Assembly: GCA_034429695.1 (NCBI GenBank)
Contig: DAOUGC010000046.1
Coordinates: 1 to 15,066, forward strand
Source: DAOUGC01 sp034429695
Lineage (GTDB): Bacteria; Chloroflexota; Anaerolineae; Anaerolineales; Anaerolineaceae
Direction: 5' to 3'
DNA: 15,066 nucleotides
Each line of letters begins with the position of its first letter. The stretch's first letter is position 1. Below the pieces are notes generated by a model that was given only the letters and a program-made list of their open reading frames with translations, did not search any database and was not told where the DNA came from. The translations under genes were made by a program, and so were the position numbers. Positions 1 through 6,242 of the stretch are shown here, piece after piece.

Positions 1-314
1 GAAGCCATGGCAAGCGGCACGGGGAAGATGGTGCGGTAGCCGTGGATCACGTCCAGCGCGAACAGCAGCGGAATGCCGGACGGGCTTTCCTCGACGGCCA
101 CCTTTTGCAGCTCATTGAAACGTTTGGTGTCGTTCAGCCACAGCACCGAGCCAGCCCCGCCGCTGCGGATGATCTCCTCGGGTTTGGGACCGGGGATGAA
201 ATCAGCCCCGCCGATCTGGGTGAGCTGTCCGACCTTCTCAGCCAGGCTCAGGCGGCTGAGCAGCGCTTCGACGCGTTGGGATACTTCGGTTTCTGATAAC
301 TTGGTGAATGCCAT
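1..314 (-). CDS. bglX: Glycoside hydrolase family 3 beta-glucosidase (BglX type), N-terminal part
   Basis: The first 104 codons of a gene that runs off the left edge. ATG is at 314-312, with a strong ribosome site (AGGAGGG) a few bases upstream. The translation begins MAFTKLSETEVSQRVEALL. It continues with LSLAEKVGQLTQ (about residues 22-33), the typical N-terminal helix of BglX-like GH3 enzymes, then a GSVLWLND segment. It reaches LLFALDVIHGYRTIFPVPLAMA, the conserved GH3 block whose Asp helps bind the glucose ring. GH3 beta-glucosidases remove terminal glucose from beta-glucosides and cello-oligosaccharides. No signal peptide is seen, so this copy is probably cytoplasmic. The nucleophile Asp and the C-terminal domains lie outside the window. 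Family assignment is firm; substrate preference (beta-glucoside or beta-xyloside) is not decided by this part. Confidence 0.93.
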   Translation of the reverse strand, partial: MAFTKLSETEVSQRVEALLSRLSLAEKVGQLTQIGGADFIPGPKPEEIIRSGGAGSVLWLNDTKRFNELQKVAVEESPSGIPLLFALDVIHGYRTIFPVPLAMA

Positions 315-344
315 TTTCCCTCCTGGGATGGTTCATTTTTGTTA

Positions 345-368
345 CAGGCTGACAAGAAGGGCAGCCTG
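345..368 (-). promoter_or_regulatory. Inverted repeat in the beta-glucosidase leader (operator or RNA hairpin candidate)
   Basis: CAGGCTG at 345-351 and its exact reverse complement CAGCCTG at 362-368 are separated by 10 nt. It lies about 15-40 nt downstream of the predicted start and upstream of the ribosome site, where a repressor or leader hairpin could act. There is no T-tract after it, so it is not a terminator. A 7-bp repeat can arise by chance. Confidence 0.3.
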
Positions 369-388
369 GTTCTGGTATGGATGAAGTG

Positions 389-417
389 ATCATACGTCCA
401 AGCGCGGTTTAGGTCAA
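389..417 (-). promoter_or_regulatory. Sigma-70 type promoter for the GH3 beta-glucosidase gene
   Basis: On the minus strand TTGACC (417-412), a 17-bp spacer and TATGAT (394-389) each match the consensus in five of six positions. The predicted start is near 382, giving a leader of about 68 nt before the ATG at 314. A 7-bp inverted repeat (345-351/362-368) lies inside this leader. Confidence 0.7.
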
Positions 418-642
418 TCAAATAAAGGTGACAAGAAGAGACTCCGGAAAATCAGCAACGATGGGATAAGCAAAAGATCTGAGGATTATTGCTGGCAGGT
501 GGGTCACTACAGAGAGACCGGTCAGAAAGATATGACAAATGTCCCCCACACTTTTGTTCGGACTGGGTGTTGATCATTATTGGAAAGTTATACAATAAAC
601 CGGTTTTCCACTATTCTTTTCATCAGCATCGGAGAAAACAAC

Positions 643-1602
643 GTGAAAATAATGAGAATGGGCTGGGCGATTGCGGGGGGTGTTGTACTGATTCTGCTTG
701 TCCTGGGAGTGGTCATGTTTGGTCGTTATAAAAAAGTCATGCAAAGCATTGAACAAAAACTGGCAAAGCTGGACAGCCAGGTGGTGGAGACGCCGTGTGG
801 GGAGATCGAATATGTCCGGCGCGGACCGGAAGACGGCCATCCTGTATTGGTGGTGCACGGCAATGCCGGCGGCATTGATCAGGGTCTGGATCTGGCAAAT
901 TATATCGATCCGGCGTATCAGTTGATTGTTCCTTCACGCTTTGGCTATCTGGGAACCCCCATTCCAGAAAATGCCACGGTGGAAATGCAGGCAGATGCGC
1001 ACGCTTGCCTGCTGGATGCTTTGGGCATTGAACAGGCGGTGGTTTTTACATCCTCAGCCGGTGTCACCTCGTCGGTACAACTGGCGCTGGCGCACCCGGA
1101 ACGGGTGACAGCCTTGATCCTTCACTCACCAAACTCGCCGGGTGAGGTGGGTTTGTTGCCGCCGCCGCAGGCCGCTTTCCGGGGCATGTTGAGCAGCGAC
1201 TTTGTCTGGTGGTCGTTGATCAATGTGGCAGGCAAGCAATTCCAATCGCTGGTGGGCGTGCCAAAGGATTTCGTACTTGACGAGGAATACCAGGCCATTG
1301 TGGACGGCACACTGATTGGTGTGCTGCCGTCCAGTCGCAGGGTGAATGGCATGGTGTTCGACACCTATGTTGGCAACCCTTACATCAACCAGATGCCTGT
1401 GGATCAACTGACTGTTCCGGTGCTGGTGATCACCGCCAAAGATGATCCCATGACGCTGCATGAACGCGCAAAATCCATGGGTGAGAGCATCAGCGGGGCG
1501 GAGATCGCGGTGATCGAAGACGGCGGGCACATGATGCTGGGACATACCGCTGAAGTACAGGCGGTCATCAAAGATTTTCTCGCGCGGGTGATACATCGCT
1601 GA
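643..1602 (+). CDS. Membrane-anchored alpha/beta hydrolase
   Basis: A 319-residue protein of the alpha/beta hydrolase superfamily. I chose the GTG at 643 because GGAGA (631-635) lies 7 nt upstream. ATGs at 652 and 658 are alternatives, and the TTG at 580 lacks a ribosome site. Residues 8-27 are a hydrophobic N-terminal anchor followed by Lys/Arg, so the enzyme is probably tethered to the membrane. VLVVHGNAGG (about 68-77) is the oxyanion-hole strand. TSSAG (136-140) is the nucleophile elbow with Ser138; the usual first Gly is Thr. Asp267 or Asp268 (in ITAKDDP) and His296 (in EDGGHMMLGH) complete the triad. A cap region of about 100 residues follows the elbow. The family includes esterases, lipases, epoxide hydrolases and C-C hydrolases, and the substrate cannot be read from sequence. 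It is a single gene closed by a terminator at 1613-1652. Confidence 0.88.
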   Translation: MKIMRMGWAIAGGVVLILLVLGVVMFGRYKKVMQSIEQKLAKLDSQVVETPCGEIEYVRRGPEDGHPVLVVHGNAGGIDQGLDLANYIDPAYQLIVPSRFGYLGTPIPENATVEMQADAHACLLDALGIEQAVVFTSSAGVTSSVQLALAHPERVTALILHSPNSPGEVGLLPPPQAAFRGMLSSDFVWWSLINVAGKQFQSLVGVPKDFVLDEEYQAIVDGTLIGVLPSSRRVNGMVFDTYVGNPYINQMPVDQLTVPVLVITAKDDPMTLHERAKSMGESISGAEIAVIEDGGHMMLGHTAEVQAVIKDFLARVIHR

Positions 1603-1612
1603 TGAAGTGACA

Positions 1613-1652
1613 ATCAAAACCGCAGCCGGAATTCTCCGGCTGCGGTTTTGAT
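1613..1652 (+). terminator. Strong rho-independent terminator after the hydrolase gene
   Basis: A perfect 18-bp stem (1613-1630 with 1635-1652) with the 4-nt loop ATTC. The core is CCGCAGCCGGA/TCCGGCTGCGG, flanked by A-run and T-run arms (AAAAC/GTTTT). The T-run is only four bases and lies inside the stem. It begins 10 nt after the stop. Because the arms are symmetrical it could also stop transcripts from the right. Confidence 0.88.
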
Positions 1653-1716
1653 AACCAACGAGCCAGATCAAATAACGATCATGGGGAAGATTCGCCAGGA
1701 TGGATCTTTCTGATCC

Positions 1717-1745
1717 TTGATCTCGTTTTCCGTTATCTGTATAGT
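1717..1745 (+). promoter_or_regulatory. Probable sigma-70 type promoter for the zinc-ribbon protein gene
   Basis: TTGATC (1717-1722), a 17-bp spacer and TATAGT (1740-1745). The -10 matches five of six positions and the -35 four of six. The predicted start is near 1752, giving a leader of about 118 nt that contains the palindrome at 1773-1800. Confidence 0.5.
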
Positions 1746-1772
1746 TGCATTATCCAATGCGTGGCCTTTTCC

Positions 1773-1800
1773 AACCAGATGGAATGCATTCGATTTGGTT
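1773..1800. repeat. 28-bp near-perfect palindrome in the zinc-ribbon gene leader (operator candidate)
   Basis: Left arm AACCAGATGGAATG (1773-1786) and right arm CATTCGATTTGGTT (1787-1800) are reverse complements at 12 of 14 positions with no spacer. The spacer-free symmetry suits a dimeric DNA-binding protein better than an RNA hairpin. It lies about 20-50 bp downstream of the predicted start, a position where a bound repressor would block transcription. Regulator unknown. Confidence 0.4.
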
Positions 1801-1869
1801 TGCATTGAGAAACATTTTCAATAAAATTAACCTATTCAAGAATAATGACAATCGAAAAGAGGGACGGAA

Positions 1870-2496
1870 ATGAAACGTTGCCCTTATTGTGCTGAATGGA
1901 TACAGGATGAAGCCATCAAATGCCGGTATTGCGGCGAAAGGCTGGACAAACCAGAGCCTCCCCGAACCGAACGCCCCAGACAGGTCATGTCGGATGTGCG
2001 CCGGGTATATAACGACCGAAACCCTGCCGGTGTTACCCCGGCAAATAGGCCAGCCGTGCCTGATGAAGAACGACTAGAGGTTGCCCGGCCAGCCTCATCT
2101 TCTGTGATCGATGACCTGCCCCCGGCGCGCGCACGAAATAACACATGGTCCATCATCGGTTGCCTGGGGATCTTCGTCGTACTGTTACTCGCCATATATT
2201 TTTTCATCCAGTATTTTCTGCCGGGTGGAGCCGCCCCGGGGAATGTGGATAAACAGGACGCATGGAAACATTGCGAGAAATTGATCCGGGCGGAGTATCG
2301 GAATGCGCCTGAATTGCGCATCCCAGATATGAATCTGGATGATATTGAGCAACTGGGTGAAACCCGTTTCAGGGTGGATTCTTACATAGACAAACCAACC
2401 GGCGGTGGGCAGTTGATCCGCACCGGTTTCCGCTGCCAGGTTGATTATCTGGGTGGGGGCAGGTGGGAGGTTGAGGAGCTGTACTTTAACGATTAA
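1870..2496 (+). CDS. Zinc-ribbon membrane protein (UPF0547-type N-terminus)
   Basis: A 208-residue protein starting at ATG 1870, with AGAGGG (1858-1863) 6 nt upstream. Residues 4-21 form a zinc ribbon, CPYC-x10-CRYC (Cys4, Cys7, Cys18, Cys21), closely resembling the UPF0547/zinc-ribbon family found at the N-terminus of many bacterial membrane proteins. Residues 24-90 are Pro/Arg-rich and probably disordered. Residues 93-117 form one transmembrane helix. Residues 125-208 form a small domain, likely outside the cell, ending in alternating polar and aromatic strands (GFRCQVDYLGGGRWEVEELYF). The likely topology is ribbon inside and C-terminal domain outside. The function is unknown; the architecture would suit a sensor or a scaffold. 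It has its own promoter and terminator, so it is probably monocistronic. Confidence 0.85.
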   Translation: MKRCPYCAEWIQDEAIKCRYCGERLDKPEPPRTERPRQVMSDVRRVYNDRNPAGVTPANRPAVPDEERLEVARPASSSVIDDLPPARARNNTWSIIGCLGIFVVLLLAIYFFIQYFLPGGAAPGNVDKQDAWKHCEKLIRAEYRNAPELRIPDMNLDDIEQLGETRFRVDSYIDKPTGGGQLIRTGFRCQVDYLGGGRWEVEELYFND

Positions 2497-2520
2497 TGAC
2501 GATATAGATTGATTATATTT

Positions 2521-2554
2521 ATCGCCAATGTTGACAATGCATTGGCGATTTTTT
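2521..2554 (+). terminator. Rho-independent terminator of the zinc-ribbon gene, overlapping a promoter
   Basis: ATCGCCAATG (2521-2530) pairs perfectly with CATTGGCGAT (2540-2549) around a 9-nt loop, followed by a run of Ts (2549-2554). It lies 25 nt after the stop of the zinc-ribbon gene. The loop contains the -35 box and the T-run the start of the -10 box of the promoter at 2531-2559. Confidence 0.88.
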
Positions 2555-2559
2555 ATAAT
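2531..2559 (+). promoter_or_regulatory. Fully consensus sigma-70 promoter
   Basis: TTGACA (2531-2536), exactly 17 bp, then TATAAT (2554-2559). Every consensus position matches and the spacing is ideal. Transcription should start near 2564-2567. No open frame with a ribosome site follows before the terminator at 2686-2713, so the promoter serves a short RNA or the leader of the gene at 2731. Confidence 0.85.
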
Positions 2560-2565
2560 GATGAC

Positions 2566-2713
2566 AGCAATATTATTAAGAAGATTGGCGTTAGCCCTTC
2601 TTCATCACTTGGACGCTACGATCCCGTGACCCATATTGGTCGCTTGACCCTGTTACAGTGGGGCAGGTTGCGGGGGAGCGAAGGCGAAACCGGTCCATTA
2701 CCGGTTTCTTTTT
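2566..2713 (+). ncRNA. Predicted structured small RNA or leader RNA, unassigned family
   Basis: About 148 nt between a perfect promoter and a strong terminator. Directly visible structures are: hairpin 1, AAGAAG (2578-2583)/CTTCTT (2597-2602) with an inner GGC-GTTA-GCC; hairpin 2, GTGACC (2626-2631)/GGTCGC (2638-2643); and a short hairpin 3, CTG-TTA-CAG (2650-2658) extended by CC/GG around a bulged T. An alternative helix TCGCT (2640-2644)/AGCGA (2677-2681) would replace hairpin 2. The 3' end is the terminator stem. No ORF here has a ribosome site. I could not match it to SRP RNA (no GGAAG apical loop), tmRNA, RNase P, 6S or a riboswitch class I know. The 3' end is 17 nt before the ATG at 2731, so read-through would make it that gene's leader. 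The exact ends are estimates. Confidence 0.6.
2686..2713 (+). terminator. Rho-independent terminator just upstream of the gene at 2731
   Basis: GAAACCGGT (2686-2694) pairs perfectly with ACCGGTTTC (2700-2708) around the loop CCATT, followed by TTTTTA. It ends only 17 nt before the ATG at 2731, so it either ends the small RNA or acts as an attenuator for the downstream pair of genes. Confidence 0.85.
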
Positions 2714-2730
2714 ATTAACGGGAAAAAAAA

Positions 2731-3369
2731 ATGGAACAACCCTTTCCAGTTCAGCGCAGCCGATTGTTTCCGTGGGTGATTGGCCTGACGATTCTCCTGG
2801 CGATCTTGCTTTCCATCTTGGTGATCTGGCAGGGGATGTCAGAACCGGTGACGAGCATGGATCGCAATGCCATGGAGGTCGTTCAAGGCTCGGTTACCAT
2901 TCAATCTGATCAGGGGGCAATTCTGGCGCTTGATCATACCAACGCTCGTTTGTATATTCCATGTTGTGTGTTTGGCGTGGGAGGGCAGTTGCAAATGCTG
3001 GTTCAACCGCCTGATCTGTTTCTGCCTGCCGTTGCAGACACCGAGTGGCAGCGCAGCCAGGTGGTGAACATTGAGTACATTAACAGGGATGGCAATCTTG
3101 TTCCAGGCGCTTACTCCAGTACTCCGGTGGAGTTGTGCTTTTTTCTGACCGATGAAGAATGGCAGCGTTACCTGGCTCGCCCCCGTGATTTTCAAATACA
3201 GGTTTTCAATACACAGATGACGCCCAATGAGTGGAGACCATTGAAGATGAAAGCGCTGGAACACTCGCATGAACTGTGTGGGCAGATCAATCACCTCAGC
3301 GTGTTTGCGCTGGCAGTGCGCGGTGAACAGTTACCCATCACCGGAGGGGAAGCAATTTACCAACCCTGA
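2731..3369 (+). CDS. Single-pass membrane-anchored extracytoplasmic protein, function unknown
   Basis: A 212-residue protein. The ATG at 2731 follows a purine stretch (GGGAAAAAAAAA) that is a weak ribosome site. Residues 12-34 are one transmembrane helix with basic residues before it, so residues 35-212 should lie outside the cytoplasm. The outer part is beta-rich: VVQGSVTIQSDQGAILAL, then paired Cys (78-79) and further Cys at 135 and 183. It ends with a GQINHLSVFALAV strand (184-196) that recalls the last strand of ZU5-like domains of bacterial surface proteins. That resemblance is by eye only. LPITGG near the end is not a sortase site because no membrane segment or basic tail follows. The gene lies 5 nt upstream of the DUF2723 gene and is probably co-transcribed, so its product may be a partner or substrate. 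Confidence 0.75.
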   Translation: MEQPFPVQRSRLFPWVIGLTILLAILLSILVIWQGMSEPVTSMDRNAMEVVQGSVTIQSDQGAILALDHTNARLYIPCCVFGVGGQLQMLVQPPDLFLPAVADTEWQRSQVVNIEYINRDGNLVPGAYSSTPVELCFFLTDEEWQRYLARPRDFQIQVFNTQMTPNEWRPLKMKALEHSHELCGQINHLSVFALAVRGEQLPITGGEAIYQP

Positions 3370-3374
3370 ACAAC

Positions 3375-4931
3375 ATGAATATCTTTGTCAAGCGGCACGG
3401 GTGGGGAATCGCAGCTTCAATACTGGCAGCCATGATTTATGGCATGACCCTGGCGCCGGGTGTATACGGCTATGACAGCGCAGAGCTGGCTACCGGTGCT
3501 TATACGCTTTCCATTATTCACCCCCCGGGCTATCCCCTGTACTTGTTGATCGGCAACCTTTTCACCCGTTTGCCCATCGGGAATGTTGCGTTCCGGTTGA
3601 ACATCATGTCTGCCTTTTTTGCTGCGCTGACAGTCTTTTGCCTGTTCTCATTTCTCATGCGTCTGGGGATTCGAAAGTGGGTGGCTTTTCTCGGGTCGCT
3701 TTTCTTTGCGTTTTCGCTTTCCTTCTGGCAAATGGCAGTGGTCGCCGAAGTGTACACGCTGCACACTCTGATTATGATGGCGTTTCTCCTGTTCCTATTG
3801 CAGTGGGATCGTACCGGTGAGGGCGCTTATTTGCTGCTGGCGGGCTTGACCTTTGGGTTGGGCATGGCCAATCACACCACGGTGTTGTTCATGATCCCTG
3901 GCGCAGCAATCTGGGTGATATTCAGCCCGCGTCTTTCGGGTCGCGTTTGGCTGACATTGACGGGTGCCGGTGTACTGGCATTGATGGGATTGTTGCTGTA
4001 CGGGTATTTTCCCATCCGGGATGCCGCCGAGCCTGCAATAAACTACGTCAGTCAGTATTATCAGGTGGATGTCTCCACTCTCAAGGGTGTCTGGTGGATG
4101 ATGTCCGGGCAGGCTTACCGCTTTTACGCGTTCGGTTATGATCTTTCTGATATACCGGGACAGATCCTGCAGGCAATGGGTCTGTTATCCCGGAATTTCC
4201 TGGGGATCGGGCTGGTGCTCGGTCTGGCAGGGATTTATCACCTCTGGCGTCGTAAGGCGCGATGGGCGCTTGCCCTATTGACCATATTTTTGCTCAACAT
4301 GATTTTCTATATCAATTACCGGGTGCTGGATAAGGACACCATGTTTTTACCAGCGTTTTTGGTTTGGGCGATCTTCATTGTTGCCGGTGTGGATTGGATC
4401 CGGTTGCGAATGGCGATGTATGTACGCGGTTTTCCATCCCGCAACTCGATCCTGATCGTTTACCGGTTGATGATTGTTTTGCTGGTGCTTTTTGGGTTGG
4501 CGTTTAACTGGCAGTGGAGCGATTTCTCTCACGCCAGCGGACCGGAACAGTATGCCCGCTTGAGTATGGAATATTTTCCACAGGATGCCGTGGTACTTGC
4601 CGATTGGTCGCCGGCAGTGGTGCTTGAATATCTGCAGGTGGTGGAAGGGCAGCGACCGGATATTCAAATATACAACCGCTCGCGCCATTCGGTTGCACGA
4701 TACTATGAATACTGGAAAGCTGATATGCCTGTGGAACAGGCGCTTGAACAAGTTCGCCTGGATGAACTGGCTGACATCCAATCCATGATCTCCTCCAATC
4801 CGGTGTACATGGTGGGTTTTGATCGAGAGTTGAACCAGGATTTTGGTTTTCAGCCAATTGGCAACGTATTTCGATTGGAGCAGCGAACAAATGGGAGTGG
4901 GGACGTGGATATCATTGGGGCAGGAGAATAA
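3375..4931 (+). CDS. DUF2723 family membrane protein, probable GT-C type glycosyltransferase
   Basis: A 518-residue integral membrane protein. The N-terminus has the DUF2723 signature: first TM (about 10-28), YGYDSAELATGAYTL with the acidic pair Asp34/Glu37, then IHPPGYPLY (48-56) and GNVAFRLNIMSA. About ten further hydrophobic helices follow to residue 380. A soluble C-terminal part (about 385-518) contains DAVVLADWSPAVVLEYLQ and a final strand-rich segment. The human relative TMEM260 is a protein O-mannosyltransferase, and DUF2723 proteins are related to GT-C enzymes that use lipid-linked sugars on the outer face of the membrane. Donor and acceptor here are not known. The length is at the short end because the long C-terminal extension of some members is missing. 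There is no clear ribosome site; the start lies 5 nt after the preceding stop, which suggests translational coupling. Confidence 0.88.
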   Translation: MNIFVKRHGWGIAASILAAMIYGMTLAPGVYGYDSAELATGAYTLSIIHPPGYPLYLLIGNLFTRLPIGNVAFRLNIMSAFFAALTVFCLFSFLMRLGIRKWVAFLGSLFFAFSLSFWQMAVVAEVYTLHTLIMMAFLLFLLQWDRTGEGAYLLLAGLTFGLGMANHTTVLFMIPGAAIWVIFSPRLSGRVWLTLTGAGVLALMGLLLYGYFPIRDAAEPAINYVSQYYQVDVSTLKGVWWMMSGQAYRFYAFGYDLSDIPGQILQAMGLLSRNFLGIGLVLGLAGIYHLWRRKARWALALLTIFLLNMIFYINYRVLDKDTMFLPAFLVWAIFIVAGVDWIRLRMAMYVRGFPSRNSILIVYRLMIVLLVLFGLAFNWQWSDFSHASGPEQYARLSMEYFPQDAVVLADWSPAVVLEYLQVVEGQRPDIQIYNRSRHSVARYYEYWKADMPVEQALEQVRLDELADIQSMISSNPVYMVGFDRELNQDFGFQPIGNVFRLEQRTNGSGDVDIIGAGE

Positions 4932-4969
4932 GCAATGGGCGGCGAGTGCGCATAGCCATCAATCCCGGA

Positions 4970-6088
4970 TTACACACTGTTTGCGTCATCCAGATATCTC
5001 ACCCGGTAACGCAGGACTGCCATGAAGAGAACGAACTGGACGACAGCCTGGTTGATTGTGGAAAACTGGTCGAAATAAAAAACCAAAATATTCACCAAAA
5101 CAAGTGAAAACAGGAGAGCAATGTAAGCAATTGAGATGGCTCTACGATCCAGCCTGCTCATGAGCAATAACGCCGAGACAAGCAATAACAGACCGATGGA
5201 CCCCTCCAGACCCACACGCGCCCCAAACCAGGTGATACCGGTGGGGTTGCGCACCAAACGGTCGGTGACAAGATCGGTAAGCAATGACTGCAACGCGGTG
5301 GTTGAACGAATCTTCCCAAGCACTGTAATGGGGTACATGACATTCCATGCGCTCACCGCAAGCAACCCACCTGATAACACAGCACGGAACCGGTTGCGTG
5401 TCAGCCAGGTACTCTCAAAATGCAAATACCATGTTTTTACCCGCGAAAGCCATCCGGGTCGTTCGTGGACAAGCGCCACATGGCCCTCCTCCAGATAGTT
5501 GAGCAGGATGGCAGCCAACTGACGGGTATCCGGCTCGTTTGTGGTGTCGATCACCCGGCGCAATCGTTTTTCCACTGCCAGATATTCCCGTTCTGATAAA
5601 TCGCGATCAACCACTTCTTCCATGTCCTGCAAAATGCAGTACAGGTCAGAACGATCGGTTATTGATTTTTGCCTGCGGATAACTATGTACAGCAACACTG
5701 TGAGCAGGAAAAATGAATAAATGATGGGTGCGGCTGAAGGATAGAAATAATCATTGGTCTGGGTGATGAACTTGCCCACTTCATCAATAAACAGACCCAC
5801 CCCAATCCCCGCCAGGACGGCTGTCACTGAAAACACCCAGCGATTGGCGATCAACAACGGCAGGATGGATGCAATGAAAAGAAACAGCCCTCCCCACAAC
5901 ACGTGTGCGATGTGCAGTTCGCTGTTTCCCAGTTGAGGATAACCGGTCAATTCCAGAAACAACCGGGTGAGCGATACTGATGTGGCAAAAGAAAACAGGG
6001 TGAGCAGCAGGTACCCCTCGGCATGTTGCCGGCGAACCGCTGTTCGTATATATCTCCCGTTGCGGATTCTATTTCGAAACCAATTCAT
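4970..6088 (-). CDS. Conserved 8-TM membrane protein of unknown function
   Basis: A 372-residue polytopic protein. The ATG at 6088 is preceded by GAGAGG at good spacing. Four hydrophobic helices (about 25-48, 62-83, 87-108, 120-139) are followed by a soluble segment of about 90 residues (140-230) rich in Asp, Glu and Arg (DMEEVVDRDLSEREYLAVEKRLRRV). Four more helices follow (about 233-257, 288-307, 314-335, 344-360). HIAHVLWGG in TM2 and FIDEVGKFITQTNDYFYPS after TM3 look like conserved motifs, with polar residues in the membrane region. I do not recognise a named family. The charged middle could be a regulatory or binding domain. It is convergent with the DUF2723 gene (38 bp between stops, no clear terminator) and divergent from the phosphatase gene. 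Confidence 0.8.
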   Translation of the reverse strand: MNWFRNRIRNGRYIRTAVRRQHAEGYLLLTLFSFATSVSLTRLFLELTGYPQLGNSELHIAHVLWGGLFLFIASILPLLIANRWVFSVTAVLAGIGVGLFIDEVGKFITQTNDYFYPSAAPIIYSFFLLTVLLYIVIRRQKSITDRSDLYCILQDMEEVVDRDLSEREYLAVEKRLRRVIDTTNEPDTRQLAAILLNYLEEGHVALVHERPGWLSRVKTWYLHFESTWLTRNRFRAVLSGGLLAVSAWNVMYPITVLGKIRSTTALQSLLTDLVTDRLVRNPTGITWFGARVGLEGSIGLLLLVSALLLMSRLDRRAISIAYIALLFSLVLVNILVFYFDQFSTINQAVVQFVLFMAVLRYRVRYLDDANSV

Positions 6089-6107
6089 TCCAACCTCTCA
6101 TATCCCC

Positions 6108-6128
6108 TCAGGGCATATTTTACCCTGA
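6108..6128. promoter_or_regulatory. Inverted repeat in the divergent intergenic region
   Basis: TCAGGG (6108-6113) and CCCTGA (6123-6128) are separated by 9 bp. A TAAAAT box on the minus strand (6122-6117) lies between the arms, so a protein bound here could control the membrane protein gene ending at 4970. The -35 is not clear and the arms are short. Confidence 0.25.
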
Positions 6129-6175
6129 ATTGGGTGGTGGAATCACGTGGAGGGTGCGCAGTGGGTGGATATTAC

Positions 6176-6203
6176 TTGCGCCCAGAAACCAAATGGGTAT
6201 CAT
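6176..6203 (+). promoter_or_regulatory. Possible promoter for the histidine phosphatase gene
   Basis: TTGCGC (6176-6181), 16 bp, TATCAT (6198-6203). The -10 matches five of six positions; the -35 matches only its first three. A start near 6210 would put the GTG at 6147 outside the transcript and favours the ATG at 6243. Confidence 0.35.
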
Positions 6204-6242
6204 TATTACAGCCGCACGTACACCCACCAGAGAACGGTTTTC

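Larger units (their letters stand above)
315..642. other. Intergenic region between the divergent beta-glucosidase and hydrolase genes
   Basis: This 328-nt stretch holds the beta-glucosidase ribosome site, leader repeat and promoter on the minus strand. On the plus strand it has a weaker possible promoter for the hydrolase: TTGATC at 570-575 and TACAAT at 591-596, with a short 15-bp spacer. The middle (about 420-565) shows no convincing gene, RNA or repeat. Short open frames here have no ribosome site or protein-like composition. Confidence 0.6.

Noticed and set aside
580..642. Upstream TTG start for the alpha/beta hydrolase adding 21 residues
   Set aside because: No ribosome site precedes it and a possible -10 box (591-596) lies within it. 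The GTG at 643 has GGAGA at ideal spacing.
1126..1671. 181-codon open frame on the minus strand opposite the hydrolase
   Set aside because: It runs antisense through a clear enzyme gene and across a terminator, has no ribosome site and His/Arg-rich shadow composition.
1747..1806. Several GCATT/AATGC copies in the zinc-ribbon gene leader as repeated binding sites
   Set aside because: 5-mers recur easily by chance. Only the 28-bp palindrome they overlap is long enough to report.
2566..2713. Assignment of the small RNA to SRP RNA, 6S RNA or a known riboswitch
   Set aside because: The SRP apical GGAAG loop is absent, there is no long rod with a central bubble as in 6S, and I could not match any riboswitch core.
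2509..2718. 69-codon frame across the terminator and small RNA
   Set aside because: No ribosome site, it crosses a terminator and a promoter, and the product shows no domain-like composition. The RNA reading explains the region better.
3331..3351. LPITGG in the 2731 protein as a sortase anchor signal
   Set aside because: No hydrophobic segment or basic tail follows; only six residues remain before the stop.
6147..6242. Upstream GTG start for the histidine phosphatase
   Set aside because: The extra 32 residues are unlike the family and a possible promoter (6176-6203) lies inside this stretch.
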